Of a DNA stretch of 64,000 nucleotides, positions 44,414 through 52,928 are shown one piece after another. The notes below the pieces were generated by a model that had not been told where the DNA came from, ran no database searches, and saw only the letters and a list, made by a program, of their open reading frames with translations. Location of the stretch: positions 2,378,501 through 2,442,500 of the forward strand of contig CATQHT010000003.1 of the NCBI GenBank assembly GCA_958296045.1, in the 5' to 3' direction. The translations under genes and the position numbers were made by a program. The DNA comes from Rhodothermales bacterium. GTDB lineage: Bacteria; Bacteroidota; Rhodothermia; Rhodothermales; Bin80. Each line of letters starts with the position of its first letter. The stretch's first letter is position 1.

Positions 44414-44766
44414 TCAGGCAGGCGGGAGCGGTTATCGACGTGCATAGCACCTACGCAGTTACGGAGCCGATGGTTCCGGTCAGGCTAAGTTAATATTTCG
44501 CCAGCCCTATGCACGCTTGTTCAAGGATCAGCGGCAAGTATAGTTTCCTGGGGTTCCCGGACGGAACCTTCATACACGTTTCACGCTAAAAGCGGCTGAA
44601 AGCGATTCCAAGTGGCGTCCGTCGATCCGAGGGTTGTACTCGGCATTGCGTGGCGTCGTATCTTACGCGGTAGGAATGATGCCGTGCCATTGCGGCATAT
44701 GCAGCCTGCCGTGGCGTGCAGCGTTGTTGGGCTGCCCAGTCAAACCCCTAAACCAGTGTTTTGCAC

Positions 44767-46176
44767 ATGAAACAGTTTGCAGACCAGACTACCCGTCGCG
44801 ACTTCCTTAAGAAGTCTACTCTTGGTGCGGCTGCGGCCGTTGCGGCCGTAGGGTCGGTAACTAGGCCTGTGTCGGCGCGGGCGAAGGCGCCGGTAGTGAG
44901 GCCGGTGCTAGGCGCAAACGACGTCGTCGTGGCCGGCTTTATTGGAGTGGGCGGCCAAGGCTACAACTCGCACCTGCTCAACGTCACCAACGTTGACAAC
45001 GAGGGCAAGCCTCGACACAACATCCAGCTCAATGCGATTGGGGCGGCGGCCTGTGACCTGTATTCGGTACGCCAGGATCGTGCTTTGAAGTCTTTGGAGA
45101 TGGCCCGTCAGGCGGCAGGCCGGGAGGCTGCCGTGAGCGCGCATGAGGACTACCGCTACATTTTGGACAACCCCGACATCGATGCCATCTTTATCGGCAC
45201 GGTTGACCACTGGCATACCAAGATTGCCGTGGAAGCGCTCGATGCGGGCAAGCATGTCTACTGCGAAAAGCCCATGACGCGTTATCTCGGAGAGGCGTTC
45301 GAGATCTATGACAAGGTCAAAGAGACCGGTCTCAAGTTTCAGGTTGGCTCACAGTTTTGTTCGGAAGGCAAGTGGCATCATGCTGCCAAGATGATTGCGG
45401 AAGGCAGGATCGGGCCGCTCGTTTTGGCGCAGGATTCCTACCATAGGAACAGCCCGAACGGGGAGTGGAACTATTACCGCATTGAGGACGAGCTTGAGGC
45501 GGGCAAGACCATTGACTGGGCCAAGTGGCTGGGTCCGGTAACGGAGCGTCCTTTCAACAAGGAGCATTTTCACCGCTGGCGGAAGTATTACCCATACTGT
45601 GCTGGCATCCTTGGCGACTTGTTGGCGCATCGTATTCATCCGCTGCTGATTGCTACGGGAGCGAACGAGTTTCCGATGCGGGTCTGCTCGGTGGGCAACA
45701 AGAGGATTATGGATGCCAATGTCGGTCCTGACGACCGCGATGTGACGGAGAACTGTCAGTTGCTGGTGGAATTCCCCAGTGGCATGTGCATGATGATTAC
45801 GGGTTGCAGCGTGAATGAGCAGGGTTTAAACCAGGTGATTCGCGGTCATGAGGGAACGTTATATTTCAGTGGTTCCAGCGTAGAGTTGCGTCCAGAGCGT
45901 CCCTTTGCGGACTTGGTCGACCAGGAGAGGGAGGAGAATATCACGCCGGGTGTCAGCATTCCGGTGCATATCAGCGACTTCTTCGAGGCGATCCGGGATG
46001 ATCGCGAGCCAAACGGCAACATTGATGTTGCGGTCCGTTGCCAGGTGATCATTTCGATGGCGGAGCAGTCGGAGCGTACGGGCGAGATGCTTTATTTTGA
46101 CGAGGCTACGCGAACGCTGTCGACGGGTGGTGGGAAGAATCCGGTGGACGCCATCACGTACGGTACGCTGGACTAG
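44767..46176 (+). CDS. Tat-exported Gfo/Idh/MocA family oxidoreductase
   Basis: 469 residues from ATG 44767. The twin-arginine signal TTRRDFLKKSTLGAAAAVAAVG predicts export in folded form with bound cofactor. The Rossmann region (VVAGFIGVGGQGYNSHLL) binds NAD(P), DAIFIGTVDHWHTKIAVEAL is typical, and the Gfo/Idh signature CEKPMTR contains the catalytic Lys. It also has HRIHPLLIATGANEFPMRV. Such enzymes act on sugars or glycosides; the substrate is unknown. Its 3' end (from 46073) was duplicated to 52095-52199. A terminator-like hairpin follows. Confidence 0.9.
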   Translation: MKQFADQTTRRDFLKKSTLGAAAAVAAVGSVTRPVSARAKAPVVRPVLGANDVVVAGFIGVGGQGYNSHLLNVTNVDNEGKPRHNIQLNAIGAAACDLYSVRQDRALKSLEMARQAAGREAAVSAHEDYRYILDNPDIDAIFIGTVDHWHTKIAVEALDAGKHVYCEKPMTRYLGEAFEIYDKVKETGLKFQVGSQFCSEGKWHHAAKMIAEGRIGPLVLAQDSYHRNSPNGEWNYYRIEDELEAGKTIDWAKWLGPVTERPFNKEHFHRWRKYYPYCAGILGDLLAHRIHPLLIATGANEFPMRVCSVGNKRIMDANVGPDDRDVTENCQLLVEFPSGMCMMITGCSVNEQGLNQVIRGHEGTLYFSGSSVELRPERPFADLVDQEREENITPGVSIPVHISDFFEAIRDDREPNGNIDVAVRCQVIISMAEQSERTGEMLYFDEATRTLSTGGGKNPVDAITYGTLD

Positions 46177-46232
46177 TGCCGCGCGCGGTCACGCTTGATT
46201 GGGCAGGCTGACCATTGTTGCCACTTGAGGTG

Positions 46233-46270
46233 CGACCCGCAGGTGCTCTCTACGGGTCGGTTTCTGTTCT
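46233..46270 (+). terminator. rho-independent-like terminator after the Gfo/Idh gene
   Basis: A 7-bp stem CGACCCG / CGGGTCG (46233-46239 and 46253-46259) is followed by GTTTCTGTTCT. It overlaps the stop of the convergent coiled-coil gene. Confidence 0.5.
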
Positions 46271-46447
46271 AATCTCGGCGCGGAGTCCGGTGAGGCCTTC
46301 TTTGGTCTCGGCGCGGAGCTCGGCGAATTGTTTCGTGAGCTCGGCGCGGAGTTTGACGCTATCGCGGTGCAGTATCCAAATGAACGCGTAGAGGCCCAAG
46401 GTGGCAACGAGGTTTATGAGCCCTTCGATCGTGAAATCAGGAGTCAT
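46250..46447 (-). CDS. short membrane-anchored coiled-coil protein
   Basis: 65 residues: MTPDFTIEGLINLVATLGLY is followed by a membrane helix ending FIWILHRD, then a short charged coiled coil (AELTKQFAELRAETKEGL). It is the short sister of the 233-residue protein at 52929-53630. The two share the N-terminal 40 residues almost exactly but differ in the number of AELRAETKKDL-type repeats. The function is unknown. It is likely inner-membrane with the coil in the cytoplasm. Confidence 0.6.
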   Translation of the reverse strand: MTPDFTIEGLINLVATLGLYAFIWILHRDSVKLRAELTKQFAELRAETKEGLTGLRAEIRTETDP

Positions 46448-47501
46448 GTTATCAATGTAAAGCCCTAGCGTCTAACGTACCCACACAACGCGCAGATACT
46501 AGAAAGGTGCCGCGCACCGCAAGGTATTTCTGTGCTGACGCGCCCAGTGGCGTGCCGGGCTGCCGAGGTGTAGAGCAATCAAGACGTTTCTCGCAGTCAC
46601 GCCTAACGAATCAGGGGCGGGCAAGGACACTGAGGCGGATGCGGGCGGCACAGACATACGGTGGTCCGCTGCAATGCCTGCCCACATCCGACTTTCGCCA
46701 AGAATATAGAACTTGCGCATCGGACAGCGTTGGAGACGGTTGCGCAATCACCATGGAGCGGCATTTGCATGCCCATCGGACCGGAATCTGTTGGCAGCCT
46801 GCTCGGGTATGAGATGCGACGGTGACGGCTGAGGGATGCCGCGGGCTCGCTCTTGGTTCAGGATCATGCCGCCCGCGAAATGGAGGCACACTTACGCTAG
46901 TCAGGGACGAAGAACGTAGCTGCAACTGTAGGTAGGGCGGCACAACGATATCGTTCGGCTGATAACACCAAGTGCCTTCCGCTTGGCGGGGGCACCGGTG
47001 ACTGGAATACGTGGACTTGACCTCTCTGAGTCCAAAACGACGGGCCTGCAGGGACCAGCCCACTCGGCAAGTGGAGTCTTCAGTGCATGCGCCACGTACA
47101 TTCGCGGGCGATGCAGCCCATTTGCCGCGATGCGGGCTTCTAGCCATCGGCGGTCAGGCAGAACGCGGTGCGAAGCCCGGGGGCACATGGCCCCCTTCTC
47201 GGGCGCTTCTGGCACACGGATTTCGGCTTCAGCGACCGTCATGACAGCACTGATTCTGTTCGCCCAAAGGGGTTCCCCAAATCGGGTTTGGCTGTGCGCC
47301 CACGGCGGATGCTCATTAACATCGGAGCAGGGCGCCCCTCCTGCGGCGTTGTGGTACCAGACAATAGCTGAGGTCCCTGCATCGAAGGTGCCCACAGGCC
47401 GTTCAGTACCGTGCGTCCGCAGGATCACAGCACTACTGTCGCTAACTTTGTACGCTCCACTCATCAGAGCAGCTACCGGGTGATGCTGATGCAGGTAGGC
47501 A
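46448..47501. other. about 1 kb without a supported gene
   Basis: The first 440 bp belong to the duplicated segment. Within it the minus frame MRNRLQRCPMRKFYILGESR (82 codons, stop 46499) is nearly unchanged in copy B. Further right, frames on both strands are open from 46901 to 47483 but none gives a consistent family match. It may be a decayed gene. Confidence 0.35.
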
Positions 47502-48470
47502 ATGGGACCGATGCATACCGTTAAGATGGCTCTAGAGGCTATGGCGACGCGCTTCGAGCTTGTGCTCATGGGTAGCGACGCCCCATCCCTGCGCGCCGCA
47601 GGGGAAGAGGCACTGGCGGAAATCGCGCACATGGAAGCACGCCTCAGCTTCTATCGGCCCACCAGTGAGGTAAGCCGCATCAATCGGGCTGCCGCAAGCG
47701 GCCCGGTGCGAGTATCCGCTTGCACGTTTCGGCTGCTTCAGCGCGCTGCCGCCATCACTGAGAGTACTGGAGGAGCCTTTGACATCACGGTCGCTCCCCT
47801 CATGAAGTGCTGGGGATTCGTGCGCGGACGGGGCCACTGGCCTGCGCGCGACGCTCTGCAGCAGGCGCGCAGCGTCGTCGGTATGCAGCATGTGGTTCTG
47901 AATGAACCGAACAGGTCTGTAGCCTTCCTGCGCGACGGGCTCTCCATAGATCTGGGGGGCATTGGCAAAGGGTATGCTATAGACGAGGCGGCAAGCATCC
48001 TGAAGGAATGCGGAGTCAACCGGGCTCTGCTCCATGGTGGTACGAGCTCCGTGTTTGCTCTCGGAGCGCCCCCCGACGAAAAGGGATGGCGCGTCGCGGT
48101 CCCGCTTACCCGCAGCCAGGCCGATGGCGTATGTTTGCCCCAGGCCGTAGTAACTCTGAACGATGAAGCGCTGTCGGTGTCGGCAGTATGGGGCAAAGCA
48201 TTTCAAAACGATGGTATAGTGTATGGCCACGTGATAGATCCGCGCAGCGGCATGCCGGTAGCGGGGGCGGAGCTGGCAGCGGTGGTGCACCCTTCTGCTG
48301 CCGACGCGGATGCGCTTGCTACCGCACTGATGGTTATGGGAACAGATGAGCGAAGCCGTGCTTTGCAGAACTTTGGTACCTTGCGCTTTCTGGTGACGCG
48401 CGCGACTGGTCCGGTCGTGGCCCATGGCATAGACATCCGCGCGCGCGTGCCAATAGAAGCACCCTGTTAA
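47502..48470 (+). CDS. apbE: FAD:protein FMN transferase
   Basis: 322 residues. ApbE proteins attach FMN to Thr or Ser of exported redox proteins. Motifs seen: MALEAMATRFELVLMGSD at the start, EARLSFYRPTSEVSRIN, STGGAFDITVAPLMKCWGF, LSIDLGGIGKGYAIDEAA (FAD-binding core), ALLHGGTSSVFALG, HVIDPRSGMPV and the metal-binding ADADALATALMVMG. ATG 47511 is an alternative start. No signal peptide is evident, so it may be cytoplasmic or the export signal was missed. The next gene starts 14 bp later (Gfo/Idh), suggesting one transcript with the Fe-S protein. Confidence 0.92.
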   Translation: MGPMHTVKMALEAMATRFELVLMGSDAPSLRAAGEEALAEIAHMEARLSFYRPTSEVSRINRAAASGPVRVSACTFRLLQRAAAITESTGGAFDITVAPLMKCWGFVRGRGHWPARDALQQARSVVGMQHVVLNEPNRSVAFLRDGLSIDLGGIGKGYAIDEAASILKECGVNRALLHGGTSSVFALGAPPDEKGWRVAVPLTRSQADGVCLPQAVVTLNDEALSVSAVWGKAFQNDGIVYGHVIDPRSGMPVAGAELAAVVHPSAADADALATALMVMGTDERSRALQNFGTLRFLVTRATGPVVAHGIDIRARVPIEAPC

Positions 48471-48484
48471 CTCCTGTTGAGCAC

Positions 48485-49750
48485 ATGATCAGTCGTCGCG
48501 ACTTCCTCAGAACGGGCGGTGCCGCCGCCTCCCTTTTGGGCCTCTCTAGGGCGGTGGAGATCCGCCCGGATCCCTCCTTTGTGCGAACCCGCCCCCCACA
48601 GAGCGCCGACGTTAACATCGGAGTGATTGGCTACGGTCCGCGCGGCAGAGAAATCACGTCTACCCTCTCGCGCGTGCCCGGCGCGCATGTGGCCGCCATA
48701 TGTGACAGCTATGCGCCGATGTTGCGGCGTGCGCAACGGGATGTCCCGGATGCGGCACGCTACGAAGATTACCACCAAGTGCTAGATGATGCGGAGATTC
48801 AGGCAGTGGTGGTCGCCACTCCGACCCACATGCATCGCCAAATAGTCGTCGATGCGCTAGAGGCCAGCAAGAACGTGTACTGCGAGGCACCCATGGCCTC
48901 CTCTGTAGATGACGCTCGGGCGATGGCAGTCGCGGCACAGGCGGTAAGTGACAGCCAGATATTCCAGGTAGGCCACACCTACCGCTCGAATCCGCAACAC
49001 CGCTCCGTTTTCCAGTTTATCCGCAGTGGCGCGATTGGCAGCCCGGCTATGGGGCGCGCCCAGTGGCATGCCCGCCAAAGCTGGCGGCGGACATCGCCGA
49101 ATGCGGATCGCGTACGGGCACTGAACTGGCGTCTAGACCCGGAGCTGTCGATCGGACTGGTCGGCGAGATGGGTATCCACCAGATGGATGTTGCTTACTG
49201 GGTTCTGGGCGCGCTGCCGACCAAAGTCATCGGGTTTGGTCAGATCATGGCATGGAACGACGGACGGGAAGTGCCCGACACTGTACAGGCGGTCTTCGAG
49301 TTCCCCAGTGGCATGCACATGATGTTCGACGCCACGCTGGCAAGCTCTTTTGATGATGCGTACGAAGCTTACTACGGTACCGACAGCACTATCCTGTTTA
49401 GGGACAGGGGTAAAGCCTGGATGTTCAAGGAGGTGGATGCGCCGATGCTAGGCTGGGAAGTCTATGCCCGCAAAGACAAGTTTTACAAGGAGACGGGCAT
49501 CGCGCTTCTGGCCAATGCGACGCAGCTAGATGCCCAGAACCAGGACCCGACCGAAGACGATCCCAACGTCGAAACACCGCTCTGGTACGCACTGAACGAG
49601 TTTATGGATAACCACGAGTTCGGTCCATACCTGCCAGCAGCGGATTACCAGCGCGGGCTGGAGGCGGCCGTGATTGCCATTGTCGCAAACGATGCTATCC
49701 TGCAGGGTACAAGCCTTGCCATCGACCCGGCACTCTATACGCTAGGGTAG
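48485..49750 (+). CDS. second Tat-exported Gfo/Idh/MocA family oxidoreductase
   Basis: 421 residues. Twin-arginine signal MISRRDFLRTGGAAASLLGL. The Rossmann box is VNIGVIGYGPRGREITSTL, followed by VVVATPTHMHRQIVVDALEA and YCEAPMASSVDD, where the usual E-K-P is EAP, so the catalytic Lys of the motif is replaced by Ala. GLVGEMGIHQMDVAYWVLGA is typical. The lost Lys suggests an altered or absent dehydrogenase activity. It lies 14 bp after apbE and 150 bp before the membrane Fe-S gene. Confidence 0.88.
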   Translation: MISRRDFLRTGGAAASLLGLSRAVEIRPDPSFVRTRPPQSADVNIGVIGYGPRGREITSTLSRVPGAHVAAICDSYAPMLRRAQRDVPDAARYEDYHQVLDDAEIQAVVVATPTHMHRQIVVDALEASKNVYCEAPMASSVDDARAMAVAAQAVSDSQIFQVGHTYRSNPQHRSVFQFIRSGAIGSPAMGRAQWHARQSWRRTSPNADRVRALNWRLDPELSIGLVGEMGIHQMDVAYWVLGALPTKVIGFGQIMAWNDGREVPDTVQAVFEFPSGMHMMFDATLASSFDDAYEAYYGTDSTILFRDRGKAWMFKEVDAPMLGWEVYARKDKFYKETGIALLANATQLDAQNQDPTEDDPNVETPLWYALNEFMDNHEFGPYLPAADYQRGLEAAVIAIVANDAILQGTSLAIDPALYTLG

Positions 49751-49899
49751 CCCCACTTGGGCCGGGGTTGACGTCGGCGCGGCCAGCCAGCCGACCCGCC
49801 GATTCCAGTTCTGCCCTCCAGCGCTGCCGCAGCGTGCGTGCGGCGAGCACAGGTTGTCCCAGTCCCGGCAGTGTATGTGGGCAGGGGCCATCGCGGGCA

Positions 49900-51930
49900 A
49901 TGCCAACGGTTATGCTGACACCAACGGAACAGGTACTTTTCGCGTTCGCGGCGGTCGCGTCAGCTTTCTGGGCATGGCGAGGCTTTTCCAGCGTCTTCCA
50001 AGCTATTGGGCGTGGCAGCGGACCTTCGCTGAAGCTGAACATCAGGCGGGTGGCCCGCGCCGCGGTCGACTGGATCCTGATGAAAGCGATGTGGAAGACG
50101 CGCACGCTCACGAGCCTGGTGCATTTGCTCATTGCGTGGGGATTTGTTTTCTATTTGGCGGTCAATGTTCTTGATGTAGTCTGGGGCTATACGGGTGTCC
50201 ACCTGTTAGGAGGCGGGAGTGTGCACCATGCCTACCTCTTGGGCGCCGACCTCTTCAGCGGTCTCGTGCTTGTCGGGATGGTCGCATTGCTCATCAGGCG
50301 CTTTCTGTCGGCTGCCAAAGGTCGGCTGTCCTTCAGGAGCGATATACGGTACATCGAGGCTTTCAAGGTGTGGCTGCTGCGGCTAACGATATCCCGCGAC
50401 TCTCTTATTGTGGGTTGCTTCATCCTGCTGCATGTCGGGTTCCGGCTGGCGGGTGAGTCAGCGGGTGTGGCCATCGACGGTGCCCCAGACCCGTACCAGC
50501 CGTTGGCCAGTGTAGTCGCGCCCCTGTGGCCAGCCTCCTTGCTGGACATCGGGCGCCACCTATGCTGGTGGGGAGCGCTAGGGCTGATCCTGCTATTTGT
50601 GCCCTACTTCCCATATACCAAGCACCTACATTTTATTATGGCCGGCTTCAACTTCTGGACGAAGCCGGAGCGTACCTCACCCGGAGCACTGGATCCGATT
50701 GATTTCGACGATGACTCCCGGGAGGTGTTTGGTGCGCAGCGCTTGGAAGACTTGCCGCGCACCAGCATCGTGGATGCCTTCGCGTGCATCATGTGCAACC
50801 GGTGTCAGGACGTATGTCCGGCCTATGCGACAGGCAAGGACCTGTCGCCAGCGGCGCTGGAGGTCAGCAAGCGCTACTATTTGAATGAGCATCTGAAGCC
50901 ATTTGCCAGCGGCGCTCCATCTGGACTTGCTCTCCTCGACTTCGCTATCACCGAGTCGGCCCTTTGGGCGTGCACTGCCTGCGGGGCATGTACGGATATC
51001 TGTCCAGTAGGTAACGAACCGATGCTGGACATCTTGGAGATCCGGCGGGGACAAGTGCTGATGGAGGATCGCTTTCCAGGCGAGCTCCAGTCGGCCTGGC
51101 GTGGCATGGAACGTAACGGCAACCCGTGGAACCTGGCCGCCGCGGATAGGATGGCCTGGGCTGAGGGACTCTCTATCCCCACGGTGGACGAGGATCCAGA
51201 GGCTGACCTGTTGTGGTGGGTCGGCTGCGGTCCGTCCTATGACCAGCGCGCGCAGAAGACTGCCCGTAGCCTCGCGAGGTTGCTGGAGCGGGCCCAGGTT
51301 CGATTTGCCGTATTGGGAGGCCATGAGCGGTGCACGGGTGACGCTGCCAGAAGAAGCGGCAATGAGTACCTGTTTGACATGTTGGCGCGCGCCAACATTG
51401 ACACGTTGAACGCGGTGCGTCCTAAGCGCATCCTGACGACCTGTCCTCATTGCCTGCATACGCTAGGCAAAGAGTACGGTGCGTTGGGCGGGCACTACGA
51501 GGTGATTCACCATACGGAGCTGTTAGCAGCGCTGGTGGCCGAAGGTCGACTCAGCGGGTCGCCGCAAGATGGACCCGCCGTGACGTTTCATGATCCGTGC
51601 TATTTGGCACGCCAGAACGGGATTGTGGATCCTCCTCGCCAGGCGCTGGGTGCGCTGGCGTTACCCGTGGTGGAGATGCCGCGTAGTGGAAAGCGCTCTT
51701 TCTGCTGCGGGGCTGGTGGCGCCCAGATGTGGAAAGAGGAGGCTGCGCCCACGGTTGGAGATGCTCGCTACAGAGAAGCGGCCGCGACCGGCGCCGAGGT
51801 GATAGCTACCGGGTGTCCGTTCTGCCTGCGGATGCTGACCGATGCCGCTGCGAGCGCAAAGCAGCCGATGGTCGTGAAAGATGTCGCAGAGCTCCTAGCG
51901 GACAGGATGGCAGCTTCGGGCGACCCTTGA
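49900..51930 (+). CDS. membrane-bound Fe-S oxidoreductase (heterodisulfide reductase-like)
   Basis: 676 residues from ATG 49900; ATG 49912 is also possible. The N-terminal 230 residues have about five membrane helices (for example SLVHLLIAWGFVFYLAVNVL and LVLVGMVALLIRRFL), resembling a nitrate reductase gamma-type haem or quinone domain. Two 4Fe-4S motifs follow (CIMCNRCQDVCPAY, CTACGACTDICPVG), then two CCG domains (TTCPHCLHTLGKEY, TFHDPCYLARQN with SFCCGAGGAQMWKEEA). It probably moves electrons between a cytoplasmic partner and the quinone pool. A decayed copy of its 3' end is near 61745-62030. Confidence 0.88.
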   Translation: MPTVMLTPTEQVLFAFAAVASAFWAWRGFSSVFQAIGRGSGPSLKLNIRRVARAAVDWILMKAMWKTRTLTSLVHLLIAWGFVFYLAVNVLDVVWGYTGVHLLGGGSVHHAYLLGADLFSGLVLVGMVALLIRRFLSAAKGRLSFRSDIRYIEAFKVWLLRLTISRDSLIVGCFILLHVGFRLAGESAGVAIDGAPDPYQPLASVVAPLWPASLLDIGRHLCWWGALGLILLFVPYFPYTKHLHFIMAGFNFWTKPERTSPGALDPIDFDDDSREVFGAQRLEDLPRTSIVDAFACIMCNRCQDVCPAYATGKDLSPAALEVSKRYYLNEHLKPFASGAPSGLALLDFAITESALWACTACGACTDICPVGNEPMLDILEIRRGQVLMEDRFPGELQSAWRGMERNGNPWNLAAADRMAWAEGLSIPTVDEDPEADLLWWVGCGPSYDQRAQKTARSLARLLERAQVRFAVLGGHERCTGDAARRSGNEYLFDMLARANIDTLNAVRPKRILTTCPHCLHTLGKEYGALGGHYEVIHHTELLAALVAEGRLSGSPQDGPAVTFHDPCYLARQNGIVDPPRQALGALALPVVEMPRSGKRSFCCGAGGAQMWKEEAAPTVGDARYREAAATGAEVIATGCPFCLRMLTDAAASAKQPMVVKDVAELLADRMAASGDP

Positions 51931-51931
51931 T

Positions 51932-52012
51932 CCAGCGGCGGTAGCCGCTCAATGGTCTGGATAATGGGTTGCGAATCCAGGCGGCTGGGCGGCTGGGAGC
52001 GGACTTTCACCA
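51932..52012 (-). pseudogene. C-terminal scrap of a xanthine dehydrogenase-type subunit
   Basis: The reverse frame reads PSRLDSQPIIQTIERLPPLD, matching the end TRLSTQPFIQTIEQQPPQ of the gene at 62035. Only about 25 codons remain. It is convergent with the intact Fe-S gene, mirroring the arrangement at the right side of the window. Confidence 0.6.
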
Positions 52013-52059
52013 AGGCTCTGGCAGAAGCAGCCGCTGTGGAGGGGGCTCACCTACCACCC

Positions 52060-52199
52060 CACCCCGACGCTGGCAGAGCAGGTTGCCTTGCACCAGCGTA
52101 CGGGCGAGATGCTCTATTTTGACGAGGTTACGCGGACACTGTCGACGGGTGGTGGGAAGAATCCGGTGGACGCTATCACGTACGGTATGCTGGACTAGT
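52060..52199 (+). pseudogene. 3' fragment of a Gfo/Idh/MocA gene
   Basis: The frame TLAEQVALHQRTGEMLYFDE, then VTRTLSTGGGKNPVDAITYG and TAG at 52197 repeats the C-terminus of the gene ending at 46176. There is no start or Rossmann domain. Confidence 0.75.
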
Positions 52200-52271
52200 G
52201 CCGCGCTCGGTCACGCTTGTTCGGGCAGGCTGACCATTGTTGTCACTTGAGGTGCGGCCCGCACGGGTCAT

Positions 52272-52592
52272 TATGAGCAGCAAGAAGGGCGGAGGTGGAA
52301 CTGCTGCGCAGATATGGTAGGAAAGTCTGGACAGTTTGTGGCCAGACGGTGTGGAGACTGAACCGGCGTTCAGTATGAAAGGCAGGTTGAGACCTTGTTG
52401 GTAGAGCCGTTTCTGGCCGCGTTAGGCTGGGATGCTCGACGAATGGTTGACCGCGTAGTCAAGCGGTATCGCATTGATGGCCTGGACCGTAAGCAAAGGT
52501 CTGACCACGCGCTACTGAACCCAACTTCGTCACTGGTAGTGAAATGCAAGGCCGGACCTCCCCTGTACCCGGCTTTGGGGGGCGTTACACGA
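52272..52592 (+). pseudogene. N-terminal fragment of a type I restriction (HSDR_N-like) protein
   Basis: Frames read MSSKKGGGGTAAQIW, stop, then ESLDSLWPDGVETEPAFS and, after a shift, ERQVETLLVEPFLAALGWDA, RRMVDRVVKRYRIDGLDRKQ, RSDHALLNPTSSLVV. The P-F-L-x-x-L-G-W-D box and D-x-ALL strand are those of HsdR N-terminal nuclease-like domains (HSDR_N_2). It is cut by an IS66 end at 52593. A short related fragment is at 11270-11345. Confidence 0.55.
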
Positions 52593-52637
52593 GATGGCCA
52601 CATGGCCTGCATTTAATGCAGTCTACGGGACGGTTAC
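52593..52637 (-). mobile_element. 45-bp IS66 end B remnant
   Basis: GATGGCCAC.TGGCCTGCATT to CTACGGGACGGTTAC, matching 8173-8217, the tnpA-side end of the IS66 copy. It shows another IS66 once sat here. Confidence 0.8.
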
Positions 52638-52928
52638 CGTACACACATGTGCGCGAAAGCCGTTTTCGTGCCCCTGACGCAAGACTCAGGTGGGGCTTTT
52701 GAAGGAAATAGGAAGGTACCCTACTTCAATTAGCGTGGCATTTCCTCCACAACGCCCAAGTATGCCCCTGGTGTGCGCTCCATCGGTGGCAACGAGGTAC
52801 ACGGAGCGTGTGGGTTCTTGCTTACATCAGGGGCTGCTGATCCATGCCGTTATACAACGCAGTACGGTAGCGATAGCCACAACGACCTCTCTGGGCTTCG
52901 AATAAGCTGAGACCACTTTCAGGCACCG
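52638..52928. other. no recognisable gene
   Basis: 290 bp between the IS66 scrap and the coiled-coil gene stop. Nothing supported. Confidence 0.3.

Larger units (their letters stand above)
42907..44516 (-). mobile_element. IS605/IS1341-type element carrying only a TnpB nuclease
   Basis: The edges show a loose inverted symmetry: GGGCTGGCGAAAAATTAACC near 42910 and GTTAATATTTCGCCAGCCC near 44489-44507. It contains tnpB and a short gene before it, with no TnpA (Y1) transposase. A 204-bp right-end copy without tnpB exists at 24081-24284. Confidence 0.75.
46073..46890. repeat. duplicated segment, copy A
   Basis: Covers the last about 35 codons of the Gfo/Idh gene, the terminator region, the short coiled-coil gene and about 440 bp beyond it. 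The same order and sequence (mostly over 90% alike by eye) recurs at 52095-54085, with about 1.2 kb of extra sequence there. Confidence 0.85.

Noticed and set aside
46901-47632. A 243-codon minus-strand frame and an overlapping 166-codon plus-strand frame
   Set aside because: Neither shows a coherent family. An apparent RGHMAP motif on the plus strand recalls DNA/RNA non-specific endonucleases, but the rest does not follow in one frame.
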